This document shows positions 24,025 through 31,432 of a DNA stretch of 34,430 bases, one piece after another (position 1 is the stretch's first letter; each line of letters starts with the position of its first letter). Under the pieces are notes generated by a model. It was given only the letters and a program-made list of their open reading frames with translations. It ran no database searches and had not been told where the DNA came from. The stretch is from NCBI GenBank assembly GCA_947177445.1, contig CAMWUL010000033.1, forward strand, positions 1 to 34,430, in the 5' to 3' direction. The stretch comes from an uncultured Lachnospiraceae bacterium (GTDB lineage: Bacteria; Bacillota; Clostridia; Lachnospirales; Lachnospiraceae). A program made the translations under genes and the position numbers.

Positions 24025-26466
24025 ATGAATACATTGAAATCAAAAACCTCTTTATACGGAGGCCTGGACAGGTTCCGGACGGCAGCCGCTCTGCTGGTCA
24101 TAGCCATCCATACCTCTCCCCTGGCTTCCATAAACGGATCTGCCGACTTTTTTCTCACCCGGATTCTGGCCCGGATTGCCGTTCCGTTTTTTCTCATGGT
24201 AACCGGACAATTTGTGCTGGCAGATTTATTTTTTCCTTCATCCGAAAACAATGCTTCGGGAAATTTGCTTCGCTTTCTGAAAAAAATGGCCCTGCTCTAT
24301 GGTCTGGCCATACTGCTTTACCTCCCTCTGGGGATTTATGCGGGACACTTTCAGGGATTAACTGTCGGCGCATTTCTGCGCATGCTGTTCTTTGACGGCA
24401 CCTTTTATCATTTATGGTATTTTCCTGCCTGTATCCTGGGAACCATTCTGGTCTGGCTTTTCAGCCGGTTCATGAGCCTGAAGGCCGTAACCGTACTGTC
24501 GGCCATCCTGTATATCCTGGGGCTTATGGGCGACAGCTATTACGGACTGGCGCAAAAAATTCCCGGGCTGGAGGCCGCCTATGGCTTTGGTTTTCAGGTC
24601 TTTTCCTATACGCGGAACGGAATTTTTCTGGCTCCCCTGTTTCTGGTTTTGGGAATATGGGCCGCCAACGGGGAAAAAGAAGATGCCAAAAGCACATCGT
24701 CCCGCCTTTTCCCGTGCCTGGCAGGCCTTGCTCTTTCCTTTGGAATCATGACGGCGGAGGCCTTTCTGCTTCGCCATTTCCGGCTGCAGCGCCACGACAG
24801 CATGTATCTGGCGCTGGTTCCCGTTATGATTTTTCTATACCAGTGTCTGTTAAAATGGAAAGCAGTGCCCTCCCGGCTCTTCCGCTTTGCGGCTGCCTGG
24901 ATTTATCTGCTCCACCCCGCCTGGATCGTGGCAGTCAGAGGGCTGGGCAAAATATCAGGACAGACCTCGCTTCTGGTGGACAACAGCCTGGTCCATTATC
25001 TGACAGTGGCGGCACTGTCCTCCGGTTTCGGCTTTGGCGCCGCATATTTCCAGGAAAAGCTTCGGCTCCTTCGAAAGCCGTGTACCATTGAATCATCATC
25101 CGATTTTTGGGAAAATCTGGCCGGAGAAGAAGACCCGACGCCTGATCGGAGCCTCTCCGATTCCGAAAACAGTCCTGCTTATGTAAGCAGCACCGCCTCT
25201 CCGGACAAGGACACCCTTGCTTCCGGACACAGCGCTGTCGGAGAAGATATTCCTTCTCCTGCAGCCGGCCCTTCCAGTCAGGATGCCGCCGTGCCTGCGG
25301 CGCCGGATCCTGCAGGCCGCGCCTGGATCGAGCTGGATCCCGGCGCTCTCGCCCACAACGTTGCCTTTCTCCGCTCTGTTATACCGAAAGGCTGCCGGCT
25401 GATGCCGGCAGTGAAAGCCGAAGCCTATGGCCACGGAGCAGTTCTCATATCAAAAGAATTAAGCCGTCTGGGTGTGGACGCATTCTGCGTAGCCGGCATT
25501 CAGGAGGGAATCGACCTGCGGAAAGCAGGGATCACCGGAGAAATTCTGATCCTGGGCTATACTGCTCCCCAGGACTTTCCCCTGCTGGAGCGATACCAGC
25601 TGATCCAGTCCGTACTGGATTACCCCTACGCCCTGGCGCTGGAGAGCTGCGGCCTTCCGCTTCACGTCCACATTGCCGTAGACACAGGCATGCACCGTCA
25701 GGGGATCCGCTGTGAGCATCACCGGGAGATCGCCGCTGTTTACAAAATGAAAAATCTGTCCGTGGACGGTATCTTTACCCACTTGTCGGCGTCAGACTCT
25801 CTGCGCCCCCGGGAAAGGGACTTCACCGCCGGGCAGCTGGAGGCCTTTTTCTACGTGATATCTCTTCTGGAGGAACAGGGAATTGTCTGTAAGGGAATTC
25901 ACATTGTGGCAAGCTCCGGCATGCTGAATCTGCTTTACAGGAAGCCTGAGCCCGGCTTTCCCGCACCGGAACAGATCGCAGGGGACTATGTCCGTCCCGG
26001 GATCGTTCTATACGGCATGCTCAGCTCCAGACCGGACAGTGATGCCTGGAGAGAATTTGTCCGTCCGGTTCTCTCTCTTAAAGCCAGAATTACCTCCATC
26101 CGAATGCTCTATGCCGGGGAGGCCGCAGGCTACGGACTGGCCTTTACCGCCGAACAGGATATGCGGATTGCCACCATTGCCATCGGCTATGCCGACGGGC
26201 TGCCCCGGGAGCTGTCCAACGGCAAGGGCGGCGTTCTTATAGACGGCTGCCGGGCCCCCATTATCGGACGAATCTGCATGGATCAGACCATTGTGGACGT
26301 AAGTCATATTCCACATATCCGTCCTGGAGACATTGCCGTGATTATCGGAAAATCAGGCACCCAGGAAATCACTGCGGATGCCCTGGCACAACAGTGCGGC
26401 ACCATTGCCAATGAAACTCTGACCCGCCTGGGCGCACGGCTGGAAAGGTTTATGCTCCCCCGGTAA
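24025..26466 (+). CDS. vanT: Membrane-bound serine (alanine) racemase, VanT type
   Basis: This 813-residue fusion makes D-Ser for VanG. Residues 1-350 form a ten-helix acyltransferase-3-like membrane domain, with the family's His29 in AIHTSP, thought to bring in L-Ser. Residues 433-813 form an alanine-racemase fold: PLP-binding Lys464 in MPAVKAEAYGHG, a TH-x-S segment near 585, and the second catalytic Tyr703 in AGYGLAF. Between them lies a linker of about 80 residues (352-432) rich in Ser, Pro, Ala and Asp, which makes this protein about 100 residues longer than the roughly 700 usual for VanT. A GGGG ribosome site precedes the ATG at 24025. The in-frame ATG at 23992 lies before the hairpin and has no clear ribosome site. 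Confidence 0.9.
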   Translation: MNTLKSKTSLYGGLDRFRTAAALLVIAIHTSPLASINGSADFFLTRILARIAVPFFLMVTGQFVLADLFFPSSENNASGNLLRFLKKMALLYGLAILLYLPLGIYAGHFQGLTVGAFLRMLFFDGTFYHLWYFPACILGTILVWLFSRFMSLKAVTVLSAILYILGLMGDSYYGLAQKIPGLEAAYGFGFQVFSYTRNGIFLAPLFLVLGIWAANGEKEDAKSTSSRLFPCLAGLALSFGIMTAEAFLLRHFRLQRHDSMYLALVPVMIFLYQCLLKWKAVPSRLFRFAAAWIYLLHPAWIVAVRGLGKISGQTSLLVDNSLVHYLTVAALSSGFGFGAAYFQEKLRLLRKPCTIESSSDFWENLAGEEDPTPDRSLSDSENSPAYVSSTASPDKDTLASGHSAVGEDIPSPAAGPSSQDAAVPAAPDPAGRAWIELDPGALAHNVAFLRSVIPKGCRLMPAVKAEAYGHGAVLISKELSRLGVDAFCVAGIQEGIDLRKAGITGEILILGYTAPQDFPLLERYQLIQSVLDYPYALALESCGLPLHVHIAVDTGMHRQGIRCEHHREIAAVYKMKNLSVDGIFTHLSASDSLRPRERDFTAGQLEAFFYVISLLEEQGIVCKGIHIVASSGMLNLLYRKPEPGFPAPEQIAGDYVRPGIVLYGMLSSRPDSDAWREFVRPVLSLKARITSIRMLYAGEAAGYGLAFTAEQDMRIATIAIGYADGLPRELSNGKGGVLIDGCRAPIIGRICMDQTIVDVSHIPHIRPGDIAVIIGKSGTQEITADALAQQCGTIANETLTRLGARLERFMLPR

Positions 26467-26500
26467 ACGCCGTTGACCGCACTTTAGCAAAAGGAGAACC

Positions 26501-27172
26501 ATGGATTTTGAAAACTGTTTTCCTGTCTGGAAAAAGCTTACGGATGCTCAGAAAAAGAGAATAAAAGACACCTTATACCAGCGCCATGTGGCAAAGAGCA
26601 CTATCCTCCATCATGGCAGCATGGACTGTACAGGGCTTCTGCTGATACAAAAGGGGCTGCTCCGGGCATACATTCTGTCCGACCAGGGCCGCGAAATCAC
26701 CCTTTACCGTCTGTTTGACCTGGATTTGTGTCTGCTGTCCGCCTCCTGTATCATTCGCTCCATTCAGTTTGATATTATCATTGAAGCCCAAAAGGATACG
26801 GATCTTTGGATCATTCCATCGGAAGCTTATCAGGAGATCATGGCGCAGTCGGCTCCTGTGGCAAATTTCACCAACGAAGTAATGGCCGCCCGTTTCTCCG
26901 AGGTTATGTGGCTAATGGAGCAAATCCTGTGGAAAAGCTTTGACAGCCGTCTGGCCCAGTTTCTTCTGGAGGAAAGCTCCCTGGAGGAAACAGACACCCT
27001 GAAGCTTACCCACGAAGCCATCGGAAACCATCTGGGAAATCCCCGGGAGGTAGTCACCCGCATGCTCCGCTATTTTCAAAGTGAGAGCATGGTCAGACTG
27101 TCCCGGGGAATCGTGGAAATCACAGACAAAGAAAAGCTGCTATCCCTGGTCCATACCACAGGGAGCCGCTGA
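26501..27172 (+). CDS. Crp/Fnr-family transcription regulator
   Basis: This 223-residue regulator has an N-terminal cyclic-nucleotide-binding-like beta roll (about 20-120), a dimer helix (about 125-150) and a C-terminal winged helix. The recognition helix in HLGNPREVVTRMLRYF (177-192) carries Arg182, Glu183 and Arg187. This R-E-x-x-x-R spacing is that of E. coli CRP, which reads TGTGA half-sites. Cysteines at 77 and 83 (CLLSASC) lie in the sensory domain, with others at 6 and 43. There is no FNR-type N-terminal cysteine cluster. GGAG lies 6 bases before the ATG, 34 bases after vanT. Its 3' end overlaps the convergent CoA-disulfide-reductase-like gene by 33 bases. A matching palindrome lies in front of that operon at 29242-29256. 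Confidence 0.87.
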   Translation: MDFENCFPVWKKLTDAQKKRIKDTLYQRHVAKSTILHHGSMDCTGLLLIQKGLLRAYILSDQGREITLYRLFDLDLCLLSASCIIRSIQFDIIIEAQKDTDLWIIPSEAYQEIMAQSAPVANFTNEVMAARFSEVMWLMEQILWKSFDSRLAQFLLEESSLEETDTLKLTHEAIGNHLGNPREVVTRMLRYFQSESMVRLSRGIVEITDKEKLLSLVHTTGSR

Positions 27173-28834
27173 ATCAATCAACCCGCGGTCATTCATCACC
27201 GCATCATAAAACCGAAAGCCTCCGGCCAGATGACAGGCCTCATAACCATTTTCCTCCAGAATCCGGGCGGCAATGTAGCTGCGCAGGCCGCTCTGGCAAA
27301 TCAGATACACCATTTTACCCGGTTCAATTTCTTTCAGCCGGTCTCTCAGCTCATCTACCGGTATGTTGTAAAAGCCCTCCACATGTCCCTTTGCATACTC
27401 TTCCGCCGTCCGCACATCCAACAGCGTCACACTTTTGTCCCGTGGAATTTTCTCTACATCCTCCACATGGAACTGCTTTACCAATCCCTTTGCTATATTT
27501 TCCACCATAAAGCCCGCCATATTTACCGGATCCTTGGCGGAAGAATAAGGCGGCGCATAGGCCAAATCCAAGTCCTTGAGTTCAATGGCAGTCATCCCCC
27601 CATGAATGGCTGCCGCCAGCACATCGATGCGCTTGTCCACACCCTCAAAGCCTATGATCTGAGCCCCCAGCAGACGAAAGGTTTCTCTTTCAAAAACCAC
27701 CTTCATGGTCATCAGCCTGCCGCCGGGATAATAACCCGCATGGCTCATGGGTGAAAGAATTACCTTATCCACCTGGAGCCCTGCTTTCCTGGCATTGGTC
27801 TCATTAATGCCCGTGACGGCAGCTGTCATTTCAAATACCTTGATGACGGAGCTTCCCTGGCTGCCCTGATACCGGCTGGCGCCGCCGCAGATATTATCCG
27901 CGGCTATACGCCCCTGCTTATTGGCTGGCCCCGCCAGCGAAATCAAAGCATCCTGCCCTGTCACTGCGTGTCTGACCTGCACCGCATCGCCCACGGCATA
28001 AATATCCGGATCGGAGGTTCTCATACCATCATCCACCACAATACTGTCCCGGATTCCCAGCTTCAGGCCGGCCTCCCTGGCAAGCCGGGTGTCCGGTGTG
28101 ACACCTATGGCGGCCACTGCCATGTCCCCATGAAGCGGCGCAGCGTCCTTTAATAACACATCCACACCGCCGTTTCTTTCCTCAAAGCCCTCCACCGAAT
28201 GTCCCAGCATAAGCTTCACCCCGGCTTTGCGCATCTGGGCGTGGATAAAGGATGCCATATCCGGGTCAAAAGGATTCATCAGCTGACGGGGCCTCTGGAC
28301 AATGGTGACTTCCATCCCCAGTTCCCGCAGGTTTTCCGCCAGCTCCAGACCGATGAACCCGCCCCCGGCCAGCACCGCGGAACCGGGATGATTTTTCTCA
28401 ATATACTCCTTGATCCGGAAGGTATCCTCCACCGTCCGCAGGGTGAAAAGTCTTTTACTGTCAGCGCCGGGCAGCCTGGGCTTCGCGGGCTTTGCTCCGG
28501 GTGAAAGAATCAGCTTATCATAGCTTTCCTCAAATTCTCTGCCAGTATCCAGCTCCTGTACGGAGACGGTCTTCCGATCCCGATGAATGGCAGTCACCTC
28601 GTGCCGCACCTTCATTTCCACCCGAAACCTTCTCCAAAAGCTCTCCGGCGTCTGAAGGGTCAACGCCTCCGAATCCGTGATCACGTCCCCGATATAATAG
28701 GGCAGTCCGCAATTGGCGTAGGAAATATAGCCTGACCGCTCAAAAACAATAATTTCCGCATTTTCATCCAGCCTGCGGATTCTGGCCGCGGCAGTGGCGC
28801 CTCCGGCCACACCGCCTACAATCACCACCTTCAT
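27140..28834 (-). CDS. FAD-dependent CoA-disulfide reductase / NADH oxidase fused to a rhodanese domain
   Basis: This 564-residue flavoprotein has the FAD site VIVGGVAGGATAAARIRR (4-21), the redox Cys42 in YANCGLPY, and the NAD(P)H site AGGGFIGLELAE (156-167). A second FAD segment, YAVGDAVQ, lies near 279-286, with the dimer domain to about 450. The C-terminal rhodanese domain (about 465-555) has Cys513 in LICQSGLRS. This build is that of CoA-disulfide/CoA-persulfide reductases, which use NADH to reduce thiol disulfides or persulfides. The single Cys42 separates it from plain water-forming NADH oxidases only weakly. The frame extends to 28948, but the fold begins at the ATG at 28834. That ATG overlaps the stop of the upstream rhodanese gene (TAATG) and follows GGTGG. 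Confidence 0.9.
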   Translation of the reverse strand: MKVVIVGGVAGGATAAARIRRLDENAEIIVFERSGYISYANCGLPYYIGDVITDSEALTLQTPESFWRRFRVEMKVRHEVTAIHRDRKTVSVQELDTGREFEESYDKLILSPGAKPAKPRLPGADSKRLFTLRTVEDTFRIKEYIEKNHPGSAVLAGGGFIGLELAENLRELGMEVTIVQRPRQLMNPFDPDMASFIHAQMRKAGVKLMLGHSVEGFEERNGGVDVLLKDAAPLHGDMAVAAIGVTPDTRLAREAGLKLGIRDSIVVDDGMRTSDPDIYAVGDAVQVRHAVTGQDALISLAGPANKQGRIAADNICGGASRYQGSQGSSVIKVFEMTAAVTGINETNARKAGLQVDKVILSPMSHAGYYPGGRLMTMKVVFERETFRLLGAQIIGFEGVDKRIDVLAAAIHGGMTAIELKDLDLAYAPPYSSAKDPVNMAGFMVENIAKGLVKQFHVEDVEKIPRDKSVTLLDVRTAEEYAKGHVEGFYNIPVDELRDRLKEIEPGKMVYLICQSGLRSYIAARILEENGYEACHLAGGFRFYDAVMNDRGLIDSAAPCGMDQG

Positions 28835-29154
28835 TACCTTTCCACCTTTCCTGAATAACCGGCAATACCCCCCAGATCCCTTACATCCGTGTACCCCATC
28901 CTGCCAAGCATTCTTGCCGCCCGATGACTTCTTGCGCCGCTGTAGCAATAAACAAAAACAGGGATGTCCTTCCTGCGCACCACACTTTCCACAGTCTTCA
29001 TGGACTGAACCGGAATATTGCGGCTGCCGGGAATATGGCCCTCCTCATATTCCTCAGGTGTGCGTACATCCAGCAATACGGCGCCTGGAATCGTTTTATA
29101 TTCCTGAATGCCCTGATTAATATCTGGATTGTTGAGAAAACTTAAAAGTCCCAT
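28834..29154 (-). CDS. Single-domain rhodanese-like sulfurtransferase
   Basis: This 106-residue cytosolic protein consists of one rhodanese domain. It has the LLDVRTPEEYEEGHIPGSRNIP block (27-48) and the active-site loop VYCYSGARS with Cys70. It is predicted to carry sulfur as a persulfide on that Cys and pass it between thiols, perhaps to or from the fusion enzyme encoded next. AGGAGG lies 7 bases before the ATG. Its TAA shares a base with the ATG of the next gene, so the two are coupled. The promoter lies in the region shared with divergent perR. Confidence 0.88.
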   Translation of the reverse strand: MGLLSFLNNPDINQGIQEYKTIPGAVLLDVRTPEEYEEGHIPGSRNIPVQSMKTVESVVRRKDIPVFVYCYSGARSHRAARMLGRMGYTDVRDLGGIAGYSGKVER

Positions 29155-29214
29155 ATGTGTACCTCCTGGATTTCCGCCGTCCTGGTTTTTCCGGACTGCC
29201 GGATTTTTAAATAC

Positions 29215-29220
29215 AGTATA
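29215..29220 (-). promoter_or_regulatory. -10 element of the rhodanese operon promoter
   Basis: Minus-strand TATACT (29220-29215) with no recognisable -35 at 16-18 bases. Transcription would start near 29208. The palindrome at 29242-29256 sits where the -35 would be read with activator help. Confidence 0.5.
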
Positions 29221-29241
29221 CCCTGCTTTTACAGCTTCATC

Positions 29242-29256
29242 TGTGATAACATCACA
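29242..29256. promoter_or_regulatory. TGTGAT-N3-ATCACA palindrome, probable Crp/Fnr-family operator
   Basis: Perfect 6-base arms flank AAC. The half-sites TGTGA/TCACA match the CRP type, with a 5-base rather than 6-base centre. Its centre (29249) falls at about -41 from the inferred start of the rhodanese operon, the class-II activator position. It is also about 55 bases upstream of the inferred perR start. Confidence 0.55.
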
Positions 29257-29269
29257 TTTTAAAAAACAG

Positions 29270-29297
29270 TTGACAAACTATCAAAGTCCTGTATAAT
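29270..29297 (+). promoter_or_regulatory. Promoter of the perR - rubrerythrin - rubredoxin operon
   Basis: Perfect -35 TTGACA (29270-29275), 16-base spacer, perfect -10 TATAAT (29292-29297). The start of transcription is near 29304, inside the palindrome that follows. Confidence 0.85.
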
Positions 29298-29298
29298 G

Positions 29299-29321
29299 AT
29301 ATCAGTAACGATTACTGATAT
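29299..29321. promoter_or_regulatory. Fur/PerR-type operator palindrome
   Basis: Arms ATATCAGTAA (29299-29308) and TTACTGATAT (29312-29321) are perfect complements around CGA. They cover the inferred start site and end just before the ribosome site of perR. A repressor bound here would block its own operon, as expected for PerR. Confidence 0.75.
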
Positions 29322-29334
29322 TGAAGGAGGAGAA

Positions 29335-29733
29335 ATGGCGGCCATCAAGCACAGCAGACAGCGGGAAATGATTAAGGCTTTCCTGAAGTCCAGAAAGGAT
29401 CATCCCACTGCCGACATTGTCTATATGAATGTACGGCAGCAAAACCCTAATATCAGCCTGGGCACCGTGTACCGGAATTTAACGCTGCTGGCCGATATGG
29501 GTGAGATCAGACGGCTGCGCGTGGGAGACGGCGTGGATCATTTTGACGCCGATACCAGCCCCCATTATCATTTTGTCTGTACTGAATGCGGCGCTGTGAT
29601 CGATCTGGAAATGGACAGCATCGAAGGAATCACAGAGCTGGCAGGCGCAGGCTTCAATGGACGGATCGCAGGGCATGTAACCTATTTTTACGGTTCCTGC
29701 GGAAATTGCGCGAAGTCAGAAAAGCTTTCATAG
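29335..29733 (+). CDS. perR: PerR-type peroxide-responsive repressor (Fur family)
   Basis: This 132-residue metal-dependent repressor has a winged helix at 1-75 ([19 protein letters not shown] is the recognition part) and a dimer/metal domain after it. Structural zinc ligands are Cys82/Cys85 (CTEC) and Cys122/Cys125 (CGNC). Regulatory metal ligands fit His23, His77, His79 and Asp90. Asp at that last place is the PerR form, where Fur has Glu. Peroxide oxidation of the histidines would release it from DNA. The ATG at 29335 follows GGAGG closely; the frame upstream overlaps the operator and cannot be the start. It heads an operon with reverse rubrerythrin and rubredoxin, classic PerR targets in clostridia. 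Confidence 0.88.
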   Translation: MAAIKHSRQREMIKAFLKSRKDHPTADIVYMNVRQQNPNISLGTVYRNLTLLADMGEIRRLRVGDGVDHFDADTSPHYHFVCTECGAVIDLEMDSIEGITELAGAGFNGRIAGHVTYFYGSCGNCAKSEKLS

Positions 29734-29770
29734 CTTTCAAATATATATTAAGAAAAGGAGATCAAAATCT

Positions 29771-30310
29771 ATGAAGTATGTATGTCAAGTATGCGGCTAT
29801 GTTCATGAGGGTGATTCCGCTCCCGCCGAGTGCCCCGTATGCCACGCTCCCGCCGAGAAATTTACCGTTCAGGCCGGCGAGAAGACCTGGGCTGCCGAGC
29901 ATGTGGTAGGCGTTGCACAGGGTGTGCGCGAGGATATCATCGCGGATCTGCGCGCAAACTTTGAGGGCGAGTGCTCCGAGGTGGGTATGTATCTGGCTAT
30001 GGCAAGAGTTGCCCACAGAGAAGGCTATCCTGAGGTAGGTATGTATTATGAGAAGGCCGCTTACGAGGAGGCCGAGCACGCTGCCAAGTTTGCGGAGCTG
30101 CTGGGCGAGGTGGTAACCGACTCCACCAAGAAGAACCTGCAGATGAGAGTTGACGCCGAGAACGGCGCTACCGCAGGCAAGGTGGATCTGGCAAAGAGAG
30201 CCAAGGAGCTGGGCCTGGATGCGATCCATGACACCGTGCACGAGATGGCCCGCGATGAGGCCAGACATGGCAAGGCTTTCGAAGGTCTGCTGAAGAGATA
30301 CTTTGGCTAA
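29771..30310 (+). CDS. Reverse rubrerythrin (N-terminal rubredoxin domain, C-terminal di-iron domain)
   Basis: This 179-residue cytosolic peroxidase reduces hydrogen peroxide, and in clostridia oxygen as well, with electrons from NADH through a rubredoxin. The rubredoxin-like Fe(Cys)4 site is at the N-terminus (Cys5, Cys8, Cys21, Cys24), the reverse of classical rubrerythrin. The ferritin-like four-helix part carries likely di-iron ligands Glu67, Glu100, His103, Glu130, Glu163 and His166, in the E-x-x-H repeats YEEAEH and ARDEARH. AAGGAG lies about 9 bases before the ATG. It is 37 bases after perR and is followed by rubredoxin. The codon use is strongly biased, consistent with high expression. 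Confidence 0.93.
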   Translation: MKYVCQVCGYVHEGDSAPAECPVCHAPAEKFTVQAGEKTWAAEHVVGVAQGVREDIIADLRANFEGECSEVGMYLAMARVAHREGYPEVGMYYEKAAYEEAEHAAKFAELLGEVVTDSTKKNLQMRVDAENGATAGKVDLAKRAKELGLDAIHDTVHEMARDEARHGKAFEGLLKRYFG

Positions 30311-30376
30311 TCGGAAGCATTGCTGTTCACAGCAGCTGATAAACAACAAAATTAACAAAAAAGGAGACTGATTATC

Positions 30377-30550
30377 ATGCAGAAATATTTTTGCAACCCC
30401 TGCGGTTATACTTATGATCCCGAAGTAGGCGATCCTGAACACGGCATCGCTCCCGGCACAGCTTTTGAGGATATTCCCGACGGCTGGTGCTGCCCTAAAT
30501 GCGGAGTGGACAAGAGCATGTTCCAGCCCGTGATCGAGAATTACAACTAA
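30377..30550 (+). CDS. Rubredoxin
   Basis: This 57-residue iron protein passes single electrons to the rubrerythrin. It opens [19 protein letters not shown]. The iron ligands are Cys6, Cys9, Cys39 and Cys42 (CNPCG and CPKCG), with the usual aromatic and acidic core (FEDIPDGW). Cys38 is an extra cysteine directly before the third ligand, where many rubredoxins have Val or another residue. AAGGAG lies about 10 bases before the ATG. It is the last gene of the perR operon, and a strong hairpin follows. Its reductase is not encoded nearby. Confidence 0.94.
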   Translation: MQKYFCNPCGYTYDPEVGDPEHGIAPGTAFEDIPDGWCCPKCGVDKSMFQPVIENYN

Positions 30551-30596
30551 TCTGCCGCGGCTTTACTGAGAGAATCGGCTGACAGATACAAATTTT

Positions 30597-30636
30597 AACA
30601 AAGGACGTGGTGGTTACCATGTCCTTTGTTACTTTT
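30597..30636 (+). terminator. Terminator after rubredoxin
   Basis: A 14-base stem (AACAAAGGACGTGG with CCATGTCCTTTGTT, one G-T pair) closes a 6-base loop and is followed by ACTTTT. The T tract is short, so termination may be partial. The right arm touches a second hairpin at 30628-30660. Confidence 0.65.
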
Positions 30637-30670
30637 CACGGCTTCGCCGTTCAAGGTAACATGAAAAATG

Positions 30671-30699
30671 TTGTTTTTCCGGGTATATTGATATAAGAT
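30671..30699 (+). promoter_or_regulatory. Candidate promoter of the LytTR regulator gene
   Basis: -35 TTGTTT (30671-30676), 17-base spacer, -10 TAAGAT (30694-30699). It would start transcription about two bases before the ATG, giving an almost leaderless message. Confidence 0.35.
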
Positions 30700-30707
30700 A
30701 AAAGGAA

Positions 30708-31430
30708 ATGAAGATCGCAATTATAGAAGACGAAAAAATTCACACCGATTATCTGGCCGAATATCTGCAGGAATGGAGTCTCCAACGCGGAAAGCCCGTG
30801 GATATCCTCACTTTTATCAGTGCGGAAAGCTTTCTCTTTGCCTGGGAGGAGGACAGAACCTTCGACATTCTGTTTGTGGATATACAAATGAAGACCATGA
30901 ACGGCATGGAAATGGTAAAAAAAATCCGGGAAAGAGACCATGAGACCGCCATAGTTTTTACCACCGGCATAGACGACTATCTGGCCTCAGGCTATGAGGT
31001 GGATGCCATGCACTATCTGCTGAAGCCTCTGAACCGGGAAAAAATATTTCAATGCATGGATAAGGCAGCCCAGCGGCAGCGGAAGGAAACCTTTATCCTG
31101 CTGCATGGCAGGGATGAAAGCATAAAAGTTTCCGAACGTCACATCTCCTACGTCGAGGCCCGCGGACACGGGTGCATCGTGGAGCTCTGTTCCCGGCCGG
31201 AAGAAGTGGATCTGCTGGAAATCACGGACAGCATCACACATATGGAAGAGCAGCTGGCTTCCTGCGGTTTTGTCAGGTGCCACCGATCCTATCTCTGCAG
31301 GGTCGGCAGTATCCGCCGGATTACCCGGACAGATATCCTTTTAGACAGCGGCAGCACCATTCCCGTAAGCAGACGTATGTATGAACAGGTCAATCAGGCC
31401 TTTATCCGATTTTTTTCGCGGGGGATATAG
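30708..31430 (+). CDS. LytTR-family response regulator (AgrA/VirR-like)
   Basis: This 240-residue cytosolic regulator has a receiver domain (1-120) with the acidic pair Glu7-Asp8, phosphorylated Asp58 and Lys106. A LytTR DNA-binding domain (about 128-236) includes ARGHGCIVEL and FVRCHRSYLCRVGSI, the conserved H-R-S-Y/F segment. Such regulators bind paired direct repeats and often control peptide, bacteriocin or exporter genes. The ribosome site is weak and close (AAAGG two bases before the ATG), so translation may be low or leaderless. The partner kinase starts two bases after its stop. The ABC exporter downstream is a natural target but is separated by a terminator. Confidence 0.9.
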   Translation: MKIAIIEDEKIHTDYLAEYLQEWSLQRGKPVDILTFISAESFLFAWEEDRTFDILFVDIQMKTMNGMEMVKKIRERDHETAIVFTTGIDDYLASGYEVDAMHYLLKPLNREKIFQCMDKAAQRQRKETFILLHGRDESIKVSERHISYVEARGHGCIVELCSRPEEVDLLEITDSITHMEEQLASCGFVRCHRSYLCRVGSIRRITRTDILLDSGSTIPVSRRMYEQVNQAFIRFFSRGI

Positions 31431-31432
31431 CT

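Noticed and set aside
30619..30696. A 25-codon frame (MSFVTFHGFAVQG...) before the LytTR regulator, considered as a signal peptide gene
   Set aside because: Its ATG and first codons lie in the terminator stem after rubredoxin, and it lacks a leader or double-glycine pattern. A GGTGG upstream is the only support.
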